Below the pieces are notes generated by a model that saw nothing but the letters and a program-made list of their open reading frames with translations, was not told the DNA's origin and did not search any database. Below are positions 25,565-34,190 of a DNA stretch of 64,000 nucleotides, one piece after another. How positions within the stretch are numbered: position 1 is the stretch's first letter; each line of letters starts with the position of its first letter. The stretch is taken from the NCBI RefSeq assembly GCF_030733265.1, contig NZ_JASHJI010000008.1, forward strand, positions 124,001 to 188,000. The letters run 5' to 3'. The translations under genes were made by a program, and so were the position numbers. The stretch comes from Roseibium sp. MMSF_3412 (GTDB taxonomy: Bacteria > Pseudomonadota > Alphaproteobacteria > Rhizobiales > Stappiaceae).

Positions 25565-26079
25565 GTCTTCTCCTTTCTGTTTCCCGCAGCCGGACTTTCA
25601 GCAAAGTCTCTCAGCACTTTTCGCGCTGCATGCAAGCGGCTCATGATCGTTCCTATGGGCACATCCAGAATGACGGCGGCCTCGGAATAGGTGAATTGCT
25701 GCACGAACACCAGTTCAACGGCGCTGCGCTGTGCATCTGGCAGGGACAACACCTTTGCAACGATTTCCCTGGCAAAGAGATTTTGTTCGATCTCCGGCGC
25801 GATATCCGCCACCTGATCGATGTCCACCGTCGCAAACGCCTTGTCCTGGCGCCTTGCCCTGTTTCGCAATTCGTTCAGCCAGATCGACCGGCAGATCCGG
25901 AGGCACCAGCCTTCGAAACTTCCCGTTTCCTGAAACTGATCGGCTTTCTCGACGGCCCGCAGACAAGTGGACTGTGCGAGGTCATTTGTCATCTCGATGT
26001 CACCCGTCAGGCTGAGCGCAAATCGCCAGATTGACGGTAACGCCTTCGGCAGCATGTCCCTGACAGAGCGAGATTTCAT
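25561..26079 (-). CDS. ECF-type RNA polymerase sigma factor
   Basis: This 172-residue protein has region 2 (LPSIWRFALSLTGDIEMTNDLAQSTCLRAVEKADQF, with DLAQSTCLRA as the -10 recognition helix) and region 4 (LPDAQRSAVELVFVQQFTYSEAAVILDVPIGTIMSRLHAARKVLR). The anti-sigma gene is immediately downstream. The promoter upstream of the exported DUF4399 gene could be a target, but I see no confident ECF -35/-10 pair there. Confidence 0.92.
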   Translation of the reverse strand: MKSRSVRDMLPKALPSIWRFALSLTGDIEMTNDLAQSTCLRAVEKADQFQETGSFEGWCLRICRSIWLNELRNRARRQDKAFATVDIDQVADIAPEIEQNLFAREIVAKVLSLPDAQRSAVELVFVQQFTYSEAAVILDVPIGTIMSRLHAARKVLRDFAESPAAGNRKEKT

Positions 26080-26130
26080 GTTCGACTCCAGCTTGCCGGC
26101 GGCGGCACTGCCGCCGGCAGCAATCGAAAT

Positions 26131-26574
26131 CTATTCAACCGTGATGGTAATGACGTCCGAATAGATCGGCGGATCGTGCGGGATGTGGTTGAGGTCACCG
26201 AGAACAAGCTGAAGCGTGTGCTCGCCCGAGCCGAGTTCAAGCACGGTCTCGGTCTGCCCACCGCCATAGTGCTTGTGGTTCTCGTCCGCAGGGATGTTGT
26301 AGATGAATTCATCTGCGCCGTCCTCTCCCTGGCCGATTGGCGGACGGTTCAGCAGGAGATGGTGATGACCCGTGTTTTCCTTTTCAACACCTGCCGGCGC
26401 AACGCCCATTCCGGACAGACCAAAGACGACCGTGACCGGTCCGCTGACCTTGTCTCCGTCGTTCAGATTGACGAAATAGACCTTGGCATCCGGGTTGGCC
26501 GGCGTTTCTCCGGCAAAGGCCTGCGTTCCGAGAAGGCTGAGGGCAACAACAGCCGGTGCGACGAAAAATTTCAT
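26131..26574 (-). CDS. Exported DUF4399 protein
   Basis: This 147-residue protein has a signal peptide (cleavage after AFA) and a DUF4399-like beta-rich domain. The domain includes VYFVNLNDGDKVSGPVTVVFGLSGMGVAPAG and the His-rich NTGHHHLLLNRPP, then NHKHYGGGQTETVLELGSGEHTLQLVLGD. Function is unknown; the HHH and HKH clusters could bind metal. It lies 51 bp upstream of the ECF sigma gene on the same strand, so it may be in the same transcript. GGGAGGAG precedes the ATG. Confidence 0.85.
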   Translation of the reverse strand: MKFFVAPAVVALSLLGTQAFAGETPANPDAKVYFVNLNDGDKVSGPVTVVFGLSGMGVAPAGVEKENTGHHHLLLNRPPIGQGEDGADEFIYNIPADENHKHYGGGQTETVLELGSGEHTLQLVLGDLNHIPHDPPIYSDVITITVE

Positions 26575-26721
26575 GACATTTCTCCTCCCGATTTGGTCAT
26601 GCGATACCCAGTAGACACCGAAAACGAGAATTTATTCATTCCGGCCGGAAAAAAATTTCATCCATCGATCTGGCGGCCGCCAGCATCAGGGAAACACGTC
26701 CCTTTGGGCAAATCGAAGGCC

Positions 26722-27279
26722 TCAGTAAAATGCGGCCCCGCCGGATCTGAGTGTCATGAGCAGGGCGCGCTCGGCCCAGGTTTCCCGGCCTCCTCTTGAC
26801 CGGATTTCAGCCAACTGATTGCGTGCAGCCTCAATGTCTCCCCTTTCCGCCAGCCCCATACCGAGATAGGAACGTGCCGAAAGGTTGCCCGGATCGGCCG
26901 AAAGGGCCCTGTCGTAATAGATAAGCGCCGCTTTCCAATCCCCGGATTTTCGGGCCAGAAAACCGCGATAGGTCAGGACGCGCGTATCGTTCTGATCCGC
27001 TATCGCATCAAGCGCCTTCACCGCAGCTCCGAACCTGCCGGCATAGGCAAGTTCTCGCGCCGCCTGCAATCGCTCTGGATCGTCAAAGACGGCCGCATCG
27101 ACTTTGACGCACTTCCTGGACTGCTCGTCCCACGCTTCGCCATCGGCGCATTTCTTCGAGGTCGGCGTCGGCTCTGGCGGTTTTGTGTCCCAGTCGTCCG
27201 GATCAACAGCACCGGCCAGATTGATCATTGCGCCGAATATCAGAACGGCGAGCGCGGATTTGAACAAGCTGAGCTTCAT
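26722..27279 (-). CDS. Exported tetratricopeptide-repeat protein
   Basis: This 185-residue protein has a signal peptide (MKLSLFKSALAVLIFGAMINLAGA), a Cys pair (CADGEAWDEQSRKC) and TPR-like helices (AARELAYAGRFGAAVKALDAI, WKAALIYYDRALSADPGNLSARSYLGMGLAERGDIEAA). It probably scaffolds a periplasmic complex, and its partner is unknown. I chose the ATG at 27279, which gives a proper signal peptide; the longer frame to 27342 does not. Confidence 0.75.
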   Translation of the reverse strand: MKLSLFKSALAVLIFGAMINLAGAVDPDDWDTKPPEPTPTSKKCADGEAWDEQSRKCVKVDAAVFDDPERLQAARELAYAGRFGAAVKALDAIADQNDTRVLTYRGFLARKSGDWKAALIYYDRALSADPGNLSARSYLGMGLAERGDIEAARNQLAEIRSRGGRETWAERALLMTLRSGGAAFY

Positions 27280-27389
27280 AGCTTCGACCGGACAGATGCG
27301 TTGTTTCGGTGCGAGTGTCTGTTTCTCTCCGACGCAAGTCAATCAGCCGATCAACCTGAATTCCTGGTTCGGTCTCGAGTGAGCTCGCA

Positions 27390-28568
27390 TTAGAGGCTCT
27401 CGACAACAACGGCAATCCCCTGCCCGCCGCCAATACACATGGTCGCCGCTCCGAGCGCCTTGCCGGTCCGGTGAAGTTCGTGGACCAGTTTTGTCATCAG
27501 GATTGCACCGGTTGCCCCGATCGGATGTCCGAGGGCAACCGCGCCGCCATTGGGGTTCACCTTTTCGGGTGCGAGACCCAGAAGATCGTTGACCGCACAA
27601 GCCTGAGCGGCGAAGGCTTCGTTCGATTCGACCACGTCCAGATCATCCGCACTCACTCCGGCGCGTTTCATCGCGATCTGCATGGCGGGAACCGGACCAA
27701 TGCCCATGACCGCCGGGTCGACACCGGCAACGCCATAGGAACGGATGCGCGCAAGTGGCTTTAGTCCGAGTTCGGACGCCTTGTCTGCCGATGCGAGAAT
27801 GATTGCAGCCGCCCCGTCATTCAGACCGGACGCGTTTCCCGCGGTCACCATGCCTTCCTTCTTGAAGACCGGGCGCAAACCGGACATGTCGTCGAGTTTG
27901 GCCTCGTACCGGACATGTTCATCGGTATCGAAGACACGCTCCTTGCCGCGCCGCCCGACCGTCATGGGAATGATCTGGTCCTTGAAACGGCCGTCCCGAA
28001 TTGCTTCGCTGGCCCGGCGATGGCTCTCAACGGCGAACTGATCCTGCCGCTCGCGGGAAATATCGTAGCGCTCGGCGACATTCTCCGCCGTGATCCCCAT
28101 ATGGCCGATCCCGAACGGGTCGTGCAGGGCGCCGATCATCATGTCGACGATCCCCGTATCGCCCATCTTCTGCCCCCAGCGCGCGCCGGGCAGTTGATAC
28201 CCCGCACGGCTCATGTTCTCGGCCCCACCCACAAGCGCCGTCTCGCCATCGCCCATGGAGATGGCCTGCACGGCCGAGACGACGGCCTGCAAGCCGCTGC
28301 CGCAGAGCCTGTTCATGGTCAGAGCCGGGGCGTGATCGGGAACGCCTGCCTGGCGCGAGGCCACGCGGGACAGGTACATGTCGCGCGGCTCGGTATGGAT
28401 CACATTGCCGAAGAAGGCCTGCTCGATCTGTTCTGCCTGAAGACCCGCCCGTTCAATTGCTGCTTTGGCCGCAGTTGTCGCAAGATCACAGGGCGGCGTA
28501 TCCTTCAGCGCGCCGCCGAAACTGCCGACAGCCGTGCGCGCCGCGCTTGCAATCACGATCTCTTTCAT
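27390..28568 (-). CDS. Acetyl-CoA acetyltransferase (thiolase)
   Basis: This 392-residue enzyme has the catalytic residues C89 (NRLCGSG), H348 (GHPIG) and C378 (CIGGGQG), the hallmarks of a degradative or biosynthetic thiolase. It condenses or cleaves acyl-CoA and acetyl-CoA, for example in ketone-body, PHB or aromatic catabolism. It is close to BktB/PhaA-type enzymes, but I cannot assign the chain length. A GAAGGAAG site precedes the ATG. A quinone reductase gene lies upstream on the same strand. Confidence 0.92.
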   Translation of the reverse strand: MKEIVIASAARTAVGSFGGALKDTPPCDLATTAAKAAIERAGLQAEQIEQAFFGNVIHTEPRDMYLSRVASRQAGVPDHAPALTMNRLCGSGLQAVVSAVQAISMGDGETALVGGAENMSRAGYQLPGARWGQKMGDTGIVDMMIGALHDPFGIGHMGITAENVAERYDISRERQDQFAVESHRRASEAIRDGRFKDQIIPMTVGRRGKERVFDTDEHVRYEAKLDDMSGLRPVFKKEGMVTAGNASGLNDGAAAIILASADKASELGLKPLARIRSYGVAGVDPAVMGIGPVPAMQIAMKRAGVSADDLDVVESNEAFAAQACAVNDLLGLAPEKVNPNGGAVALGHPIGATGAILMTKLVHELHRTGKALGAATMCIGGGQGIAVVVESL

Positions 28569-28707
28569 GGGTCACTTCCTTCGCGTCATGGCCGGAAAGC
28601 ACGATTTTGCGCGCTGCCGGCGTCAGATCTGGGTCTTTCAAACAGATTGCCGTGAACGGGCCAGCGACGCAATTCCGCCAAAAGGTCATCTCACAGCGCG
28701 ACCTCAT

Positions 28708-29697
28708 TCAGATTTTCAGGAGAACGGAGCCGGCGCGATGCCCGCCTGCAATCATGTCATGCGCCTTGGCGCAGTCCTCGAGTGGCAGAATGTCGGATAT
28801 CTGGAAGCTGAGCGCGTACCGATCGAGCAGATCCGTGAGGTTTGCCAGCGTTGTGCGGCGTTCGGCATCGGACAAAATGTAGACCAGCACCAGATCGATC
28901 GTAATCGCCTTGAACATCAGGGGATAAAACGGCAATACCGGCGTCATGTCCTTCGCGGAGCCGAAGGCGGCAATAGTGCCACGTTCGGAAATGATTCTGG
29001 TATTGGTCTCCACATTCTTGCCGAACTCCACCTCAACGATCCTGTCGATGGTCCGGCCACCCGTTGTCTCAAGGATGCGGTCTGCGAGACGTTCATCCGT
29101 GTAGTCGAACACCTCATCAGCGCCAGCGGCTTTCGCGGTCGCGGCCGCCTTTTCTCCCCGCACCGTTGACAGCACCCGCGCCCCCGAAGCCGCCGCGACC
29201 TGTATGGCCAGGCGCCCGACCGTTCCCGCTCCACCGCTGACAAGCACGGTCTGGCCCTCAACGGGTCCGCCGCCCAGCACCGCGTGGCAGGCGGTCAGAC
29301 CCGGAATTCCAAGAACGGCTCCTTGTTCGAACGACACATGGTCCGGCAAGGCAACCGCCTGCTCGGCAGGCAGGACGATATATTCCGCTGCCGTCCCGAA
29401 CGCGCGTTGCCACTGGCCGTTCCAGATCCACACACGCTCTCCGACCCGGTTTGACGGCACGCCATCACCCACCGCCTCAATCACACCGGCGCCGTCGCTA
29501 TGCGGTATGATTTTTGGAAAGGGTGGTTCCGTGACGCCCGGACGTCCCCCCGCTCTCGCGCGGATGTCTGACGGATTGACACCGGACACGTGGAGCCGGA
29601 CCAGAACTTCGCCGGGAGCCGCGACGGGAGCCGGAATATCGTCAAGTTTCAAAACGTCCGCCGCCGGCCCAAACCGGTCATAGGTGATCGCACGCAT
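28708..29697 (-). CDS. NADPH:quinone reductase / zinc-independent MDR family oxidoreductase
   Basis: This 329-residue MDR-superfamily protein has a GroES-like N-terminal half (MRAITYDRFGPAADVLKLDDIPAP, HVSGVNPSDIRARAG) and a Rossmann half (VLVSGGAGTVGRLAIQVAAASGARVL). Zinc-binding cysteines are absent, as in quinone reductases. GGAG upstream supports the ATG at 29697. A LysR gene is divergent, 94 bp away, and probably regulates it. Confidence 0.9.
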   Translation of the reverse strand: MRAITYDRFGPAADVLKLDDIPAPVAAPGEVLVRLHVSGVNPSDIRARAGGRPGVTEPPFPKIIPHSDGAGVIEAVGDGVPSNRVGERVWIWNGQWQRAFGTAAEYIVLPAEQAVALPDHVSFEQGAVLGIPGLTACHAVLGGGPVEGQTVLVSGGAGTVGRLAIQVAAASGARVLSTVRGEKAAATAKAAGADEVFDYTDERLADRILETTGGRTIDRIVEVEFGKNVETNTRIISERGTIAAFGSAKDMTPVLPFYPLMFKAITIDLVLVYILSDAERRTTLANLTDLLDRYALSFQISDILPLEDCAKAHDMIAGGHRAGSVLLKI

Positions 29698-29791
29698 GAT
29701 GTGTCTCCGTTGTTTGAGCAGACTATGCACCGGTCAGATGGATTTCGAAAACGAATTTAATTTATTCAGTTGATGCGGTAAACTAATCCAC

Positions 29792-30643
29792 ATGCATGAC
29801 CTCGACACCGACCTGCTGCGCTGTTTCGTAACCGTTGCCGACGATCGAAACTTCACCGTCGCAGGCGCGCGGCTCGGCCGCTCTCAGTCCGCCATCAGCG
29901 TGCGGATCAAGAAACTGGAGGACCTGCTCGGTGGACAACTGCTCCTGCGCAACAATCAGGGTGTTTCGCTGACCGAGAAGGGAAAGGCTCTCTATCCAAG
30001 AGCAAAGCAGATCCTGAACGACAGCGAACGGCTATTGGCGGAAATGGCGCGCCCTTCCGTCTCCGGCCGCCTGAGGATCGGTTTTCTGGAATACGTCTCC
30101 CCGCACAGGATCCCCGACCTGCTTGCCTCCGTACAGCGTCAGTTGCCGGACGCAGACCTGTCTTTCCGCGTTGGTCTGAGCCGGCCCCTGTTGTCCGCGC
30201 TGAAGTCAGGAGAACTCGATCTTGCTCTGGCTTTACATGATCCGGACAGCGAAACGTCAGCACCCATCATCGATGATCCGCTTGTCTGGGTGGGGCCTTC
30301 CGAACTTCAGGCGGATGGCGCAGGCGACACGTTGGCGCTTTGCATGATGCAGGCACCCTGCATCTACAGGCAAGCAGCCCTGAAGTCGTTGTCTGATGCG
30401 GGCACAGCGTATCGTGAAGTGTTGACCTGCCGCAGCATCCAATCCGTTCGAAGCGCTGTCATGTCGGGACTTGGGGTCAGCGTGCTCGGCAGATCGTGTC
30501 TTGGTGAGGGGCTCAAAATCCCGCAGACGCTCCAGCAACTTGGGGAGCTGCCCGTCGCGACCTTGAGCCTTCACGGCAGTGATCCGCGCAAGCCCGAGAT
30601 TTCTAGAACCCTCAAAGGCGTGTTCCGCGATATTCTGGACTGA
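29792..30643 (+). CDS. LysR-family transcriptional regulator
   Basis: This 283-residue protein has an N-terminal winged helix (LDTDLLRCFVTVADDRNFTVAGARLGRSQSAISVRIKKLEDLLGG) and a periplasmic-binding-like effector domain. It is divergent from the quinone reductase gene, which is its likely target. The C-terminal GVSVLGRSCLGEG is typical of the family. Confidence 0.9.
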   Translation: MHDLDTDLLRCFVTVADDRNFTVAGARLGRSQSAISVRIKKLEDLLGGQLLLRNNQGVSLTEKGKALYPRAKQILNDSERLLAEMARPSVSGRLRIGFLEYVSPHRIPDLLASVQRQLPDADLSFRVGLSRPLLSALKSGELDLALALHDPDSETSAPIIDDPLVWVGPSELQADGAGDTLALCMMQAPCIYRQAALKSLSDAGTAYREVLTCRSIQSVRSAVMSGLGVSVLGRSCLGEGLKIPQTLQQLGELPVATLSLHGSDPRKPEISRTLKGVFRDILD

Positions 30644-30689
30644 AACGAACGCAGATCGCACGCCTCCTCAACCAGGTCTCTTCAGCAAA

Positions 30690-30714
30690 CAAAACCCGCC
30701 GGAAAACCGGCGGG
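30690..30714 (-). terminator. Intrinsic terminator downstream of the fasciclin gene
   Basis: On the minus strand a perfect 8-bp GC stem (CCCGCCGG/CCGGCGGG, 30695-30714) with a TTTT loop is followed by TTTTGTTT. It is 58 bp after the fasciclin stop and also faces the 3' end of the LysR gene. Confidence 0.85.
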
Positions 30715-30737
30715 TCAAAATATCAGGATTCAGCCGG

Positions 30738-30763
30738 TATGCTCGGGCCCAGACCCGAGCATA
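30738..30763. other. Perfect 10-bp stem-loop just after the fasciclin stop codon
   Basis: TATGCTCGGG and CCCGAGCATA pair over a 6-nt loop, 8 bp below the fasciclin stop. No T-run follows on the minus strand. It may act with the terminator at 30690-30714 or protect the mRNA 3' end. Confidence 0.4.
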
Positions 30764-30771
30764 AAATCGGC

Positions 30772-31281
30772 TTAGTGGCAGTCGGGCCGCTGACCCGGCA
30801 GCAGAACCTTGTCAATCACGTGGATCACGCCATTGTCTGCCTTGATGTCTGCAATGATAACGTTGGCGGTGGCTCCGGTACCATCGGCAATGTCCACGCC
30901 GCTGCCCGAACGCGTAATGCAGGTCCGCTCACTGGTAAGAAGCGGCTTGAAGTAGTTGGAACCAACCGGGATCTTGTTCGAGGTCAGCTCACGGTCGTCG
31001 ACGTGATACAGAAGCACGTTGGTGAGCTGGTCCTTGTTTTCCGGCTTCAGGAGCGTTTCGACGGTGCCTTCCGGAAGCGCGGCGAACGCATCATTTACCG
31101 GGGCAAACACAGTGAAAGGACCCGGCCCCTGCAACGCATCAGCCAGTCCCGCTGCTTGTACTGCAGCAACCAAAGTACTGAACCGCTCATCACCTGCTGC
31201 GATATCTACGATTGTATTTGCGTTTGCCTGACCGGCAAAAAGACACACTGCTCCCGCAAGGGCCATAAGGCTCTTTTTCAT
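30772..31281 (-). CDS. Exported fasciclin (FAS1) domain protein
   Basis: This 169-residue protein has a signal peptide (MKKSLMALAGAVCLFAGQANA) and one FAS1 domain with the two conserved boxes GPGPFTVFAPVNDAFAALP and ADNGVIHVIDKVLLP, plus YHVDDRELTS. FAS1 proteins act in adhesion or as small secreted modules. Two cysteines (TCITRSG, PDCH) may pair. AGGAG upstream supports the ATG at 31281; the frame extends to 31329 but without a better site. Confidence 0.9.
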   Translation of the reverse strand: MKKSLMALAGAVCLFAGQANANTIVDIAAGDERFSTLVAAVQAAGLADALQGPGPFTVFAPVNDAFAALPEGTVETLLKPENKDQLTNVLLYHVDDRELTSNKIPVGSNYFKPLLTSERTCITRSGSGVDIADGTGATANVIIADIKADNGVIHVIDKVLLPGQRPDCH

Positions 31282-31429
31282 GACAACTACTCCTGGTGTC
31301 GATTGAATTACAGGGACATTACGCCGCATTGACTGGAGTAGATCTTTTGGCTCCGGAAAAAATCGATATTAATTATTGCCGAAAACGCATGATGCCAGAT
31401 ACCGGCCCGGGACGCGGATGCGATTGACC

Positions 31430-32092
31430 TCACCAGTCAAACCGTTTCCGGTCGCGGAAAAAGCCACCTGTTGGCCCGTCCTGGTCAAGTGTTGCAAGCC
31501 AGATGGCCGTGTCGGCTCCCTCCTCTGGAGATCTTGTAGCTGCCGCTCCGCCCATGCGCGTGCGCACCCAGCCCGGACACATGGCATTTACCTTGACGTT
31601 TTCCGGCAACGTTCTGGCTGACGCCACCGTCAGGGCATTCAGGGCAGCCTTGGCAACCCCGTAAGCAGCCGGGCCTGAAACACCGTCCGAAAAAGCGCCC
31701 CATCCGGACGAGACATTCACGATCCTGCCGTAGCGATTGCGCACCATCGCCGGCGCGAGCAAATGCATCAGCCTGTAAGGTCCATGCACCATGACGGACA
31801 TGGATCGTTCAAAATCCTCCGGATCATCAAGCAGATTGCCCGAGCCCAGGACGCCGGCATTGTTGACGAGAATGTCGACTGTTCCGATCGCGTCGACGGC
31901 ACGTGAGATGCTGTCCTGGTTCGAAACGTCAAGCTCAACAGCCTGCGCGTCAAAAGCGTGCGCGACCTTCTTCGCCACCGTCAGATCACGCGCGCCCAGG
32001 AAGACGTGGCAATCCATGACAGCAAGGCCTTTCGCTATGGCCAGGCCGATCCCCCTGTTCGCGCCTGTGACAAGCGCACGCCTTCCGCTCAT
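31430..32092 (-). CDS. Short-chain dehydrogenase/reductase
   Basis: This 220-residue SDR has a complete motif set: GANRGIGLA for the cofactor, NNAG, the catalytic Ser in NVSSGWG and Y-x3-K in AAYGVAKAAL. It reduces or oxidises a carbonyl/alcohol; the substrate is unknown. It overlaps the upstream SnoaL-like gene by an ATGA, so the two are translationally coupled. Confidence 0.9.
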   Translation of the reverse strand: MSGRRALVTGANRGIGLAIAKGLAVMDCHVFLGARDLTVAKKVAHAFDAQAVELDVSNQDSISRAVDAIGTVDILVNNAGVLGSGNLLDDPEDFERSMSVMVHGPYRLMHLLAPAMVRNRYGRIVNVSSGWGAFSDGVSGPAAYGVAKAALNALTVASARTLPENVKVNAMCPGWVRTRMGGAAATRSPEEGADTAIWLATLDQDGPTGGFFRDRKRFDW

Positions 32093-32583
32093 TGCGCCAA
32101 CCTCTCCGGCACGGGTGCCAGTTGGTACTGCGACCAGAAAAACGTGTTCGCCGCGTCCTGATCAGCGCTCAGATTGGTGGCTTCGACAATCTTGCCGTTT
32201 TCAATCCGGTAGACGAGTGCCCAGGTCGTATCGACATTCGGCTTTCCTTCCGCATTGGACCAGCCCCTGTGAATGTCGACAACATGGGATTCATCCGCCC
32301 CGAAATAGATCGGTTCGGCCTTGAAGCCTGCAACACCCAACTCCGAAAAGAAGGCGAGCACCTCATCGCGGCCGTGTTTTGTGCCGGACAGGGGATGACG
32401 GCCTGGAATGTGCCAGGTGACATCGTCGTCCATGACGGCGGCAATCCCCTCAAGGTCCCCTTCGCCATAGGCTTTGAAAAAGTCCTGCACCACCTTGATG
32501 TTCTCTTCCGGGGACGCCGCCACCACCTGACCTCCTGCAAACAGCACCGCAGCAAAAACGGTGCATTGAATGACTGCCTTCAT
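32089..32583 (-). CDS. Exported SnoaL/NTF2-like protein
   Basis: This 164-residue protein has a signal peptide (MKAVIQCTVFAAVLFAGGQVVAA) followed by an NTF2-like fold (NIKVVQDFFKAYGEGDLEGIAAVMDDDVTWHIPGRHPLSG). The family includes polyketide cyclases and ketosteroid isomerases; a catalytic role cannot be inferred here. AAAGGAGAGG precedes the ATG. Its stop overlaps the SDR start, and a LysR gene is divergent. Confidence 0.85.
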   Translation of the reverse strand: MKAVIQCTVFAAVLFAGGQVVAASPEENIKVVQDFFKAYGEGDLEGIAAVMDDDVTWHIPGRHPLSGTKHGRDEVLAFFSELGVAGFKAEPIYFGADESHVVDIHRGWSNAEGKPNVDTTWALVYRIENGKIVEATNLSADQDAANTFFWSQYQLAPVPERLAQ

Positions 32584-32788
32584 CGTTCCTCTCCTTTGAG
32601 ACACTGAAACCTATGCCGATCGAATTCTCTCTGGCGCGATGCCGCTGGAGTGCAGCTCAAATCGTGCAAGAGCATCTTTCGAAGGAACATGCGACAGTTA
32701 TAGGATGCTGCATGCCAGATGATAATTACCTCTGATTCCACTATATTAGTGTAGAAAAACGAACAATAGGCCCAAGAGGATCAGCTCC

Positions 32789-33685
32789 GTGCGACTGCCG
32801 CTCACGACCCTTGAAGTCTTCACTGCGATTGCAAACCATGGATCGCTCAGGGCGGCCGCACAGGCACTGGGGACCAAGCCCTCGACCGTCAGCCACCAGT
32901 TGAAAAACCTGGAAGACAGGATTGGAACCGCGCTTTTCATCAGAACAACGCGCTCCATCAACCTGACCGAGGCCGGCCGTGCCCTGCTGCGCGGTACTTC
33001 GCCTGCATTCGAGCAGATCGCGGAAGCCGTCGAGAGCGCGCGCACCACCGGTCATGCCGCTAGAGGCAGTCTGAAACTTGCGCTGCCCGAGTACGCTTAT
33101 GACCTTGTTGTCGCAAGAGTGCTGCCCTCGTTCCGCAGCGCCTATCCGGAGATAAACGTCGAGCTCTCGCTCACGGACGCTTTTGAGGACATTCGGGAAG
33201 CCGGACTGCATGCCGGGATTCGGCTGGGCGATTTGATCGCACAGGATATGATCGCAATCAGACTGACAAAACCGCTGCGGCTTGCTGTCCTTGGTTCACC
33301 AGCATATTTCGAAAAAGCGGGTGTTCCGCGCGTACCGGCGGATCTTCTGGCGCACGAGTGTATCCGCTACAGGTTTCACAGTTCCGGTGCCTTCGCACCA
33401 TGGGAAGTCGAGCAACCGGAGGGTCTTTCGCAAGTTGCAGTCAAGGGCTCACTGGTGGTGAACTCGCTGTCCGTGGCAGTGGATGCAGCACGGCGCGGCG
33501 AAGGTCTGATCTACCTCTTGCACGATTATGTCGCGGAGGATGTTCGTCATGGAAGCCTCGTTCCGGCTCTGACAGAGTTCATGCCGCACGTACCCGGTTT
33601 ATTCCTGTATTTCCCGCGTGCTTATCGCGAGATGGTCCCGCTGAGACTGTTTGTCGACCACATGCGCCAACACGGAGGCAACTAA
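32789..33685 (+). CDS. LysR-family transcriptional regulator
   Basis: This 298-residue protein starts with GTG (32789), preceded by AAGAGGA. The winged helix is LTTLEVFTAIANHGSLRAAAQALGTKPSTVSHQLKNLEDRIG. It is divergent from the SnoaL-like/SDR pair, its likely target operon, over about 205 bp. Confidence 0.9.
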   Translation: MRLPLTTLEVFTAIANHGSLRAAAQALGTKPSTVSHQLKNLEDRIGTALFIRTTRSINLTEAGRALLRGTSPAFEQIAEAVESARTTGHAARGSLKLALPEYAYDLVVARVLPSFRSAYPEINVELSLTDAFEDIREAGLHAGIRLGDLIAQDMIAIRLTKPLRLAVLGSPAYFEKAGVPRVPADLLAHECIRYRFHSSGAFAPWEVEQPEGLSQVAVKGSLVVNSLSVAVDAARRGEGLIYLLHDYVAEDVRHGSLVPALTEFMPHVPGLFLYFPRAYREMVPLRLFVDHMRQHGGN

Positions 33686-33722
33686 AAGGCGCGGCTTTCC
33701 GCCAACGAAAAACCGCGCCTTT
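33685..33722. terminator. Bidirectional stem-loop between convergent genes
   Basis: AAAGGCGCGG at 33685-33694 and CCGCGCCTTT at 33713-33722 form a perfect 10-bp stem with A/T-rich ends on both strands. It starts on the last base of the LysR stop codon and lies 17 bp from the Rap1a-like stop. Confidence 0.7.
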
Positions 33723-33739
33723 GCCGCTCTCTGTTGCAT

Positions 33740-34126
33740 TCATTTTTTGCAGGGAAAGTCCTGTTTCATGGTTTCCATGAGCGCCTCACCTGCCATCATG
33801 GCCTTGCGCTTGGTGAAATCGCTGTGCACCCAGCGCATGAACGCCCAGCGCACTTCGTCCGGTATGTTCTGTTCCGGCAGACAAATATCCTTGCCGTCAC
33901 CGACAGCGCCGGTCACTTCAAGGGCATCGACGAAACCGATTATGTACTGTTCACACTCGATTTCAGCGGCCTGCCCCCACCGTGCATCGTTGTCGGCTTC
34001 CTGGCAGGGAGACAGGAGCTCTTCGGCCGTATAGTTCGAGTGGATGAGCAGAACCGACCCGGGGGCCGCTGCTGCTGGTGCAGCCAAAAGCGAGGCTGCA
34101 ATGAGGGAAATCAGGCTGAAACGCAT
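33740..34126 (-). CDS. Exported Rap1a/Tai-like small protein
   Basis: This 128-residue protein has a signal peptide (MRFSLISLIAASLLAAPAAAA). The mature part has four cysteines in the Rap1a/Tai pattern: SPCQEAD, ECEQYIIGFVDAL, ICLPEQN and DFPC. Members include periplasmic type VI immunity proteins, but many have no toxin nearby, as here. It follows the dodecahaem cytochrome after 64 bp on the same strand, so it may accompany that system. GGAGCG precedes the ATG at 34126. Upstream in-frame codons overlap the cytochrome gene and are not favoured. Confidence 0.7.
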   Translation of the reverse strand: MRFSLISLIAASLLAAPAAAAPGSVLLIHSNYTAEELLSPCQEADNDARWGQAAEIECEQYIIGFVDALEVTGAVGDGKDICLPEQNIPDEVRWAFMRWVHSDFTKRKAMMAGEALMETMKQDFPCKK

Positions 34127-34190
34127 TGGTTCGCTCCAAGGATAGGCCGGAATGTCTCCCGCACGATGAGGCGCGGGAGACGGTTGCGCA

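Noticed and set aside
26575-26650. Possible ECF promoter (GGAAT ... GTCTA on the minus strand) before the DUF4399 gene
   Set aside because: The spacing of about 21 bp is too long for a typical ECF promoter and no second copy supports it.
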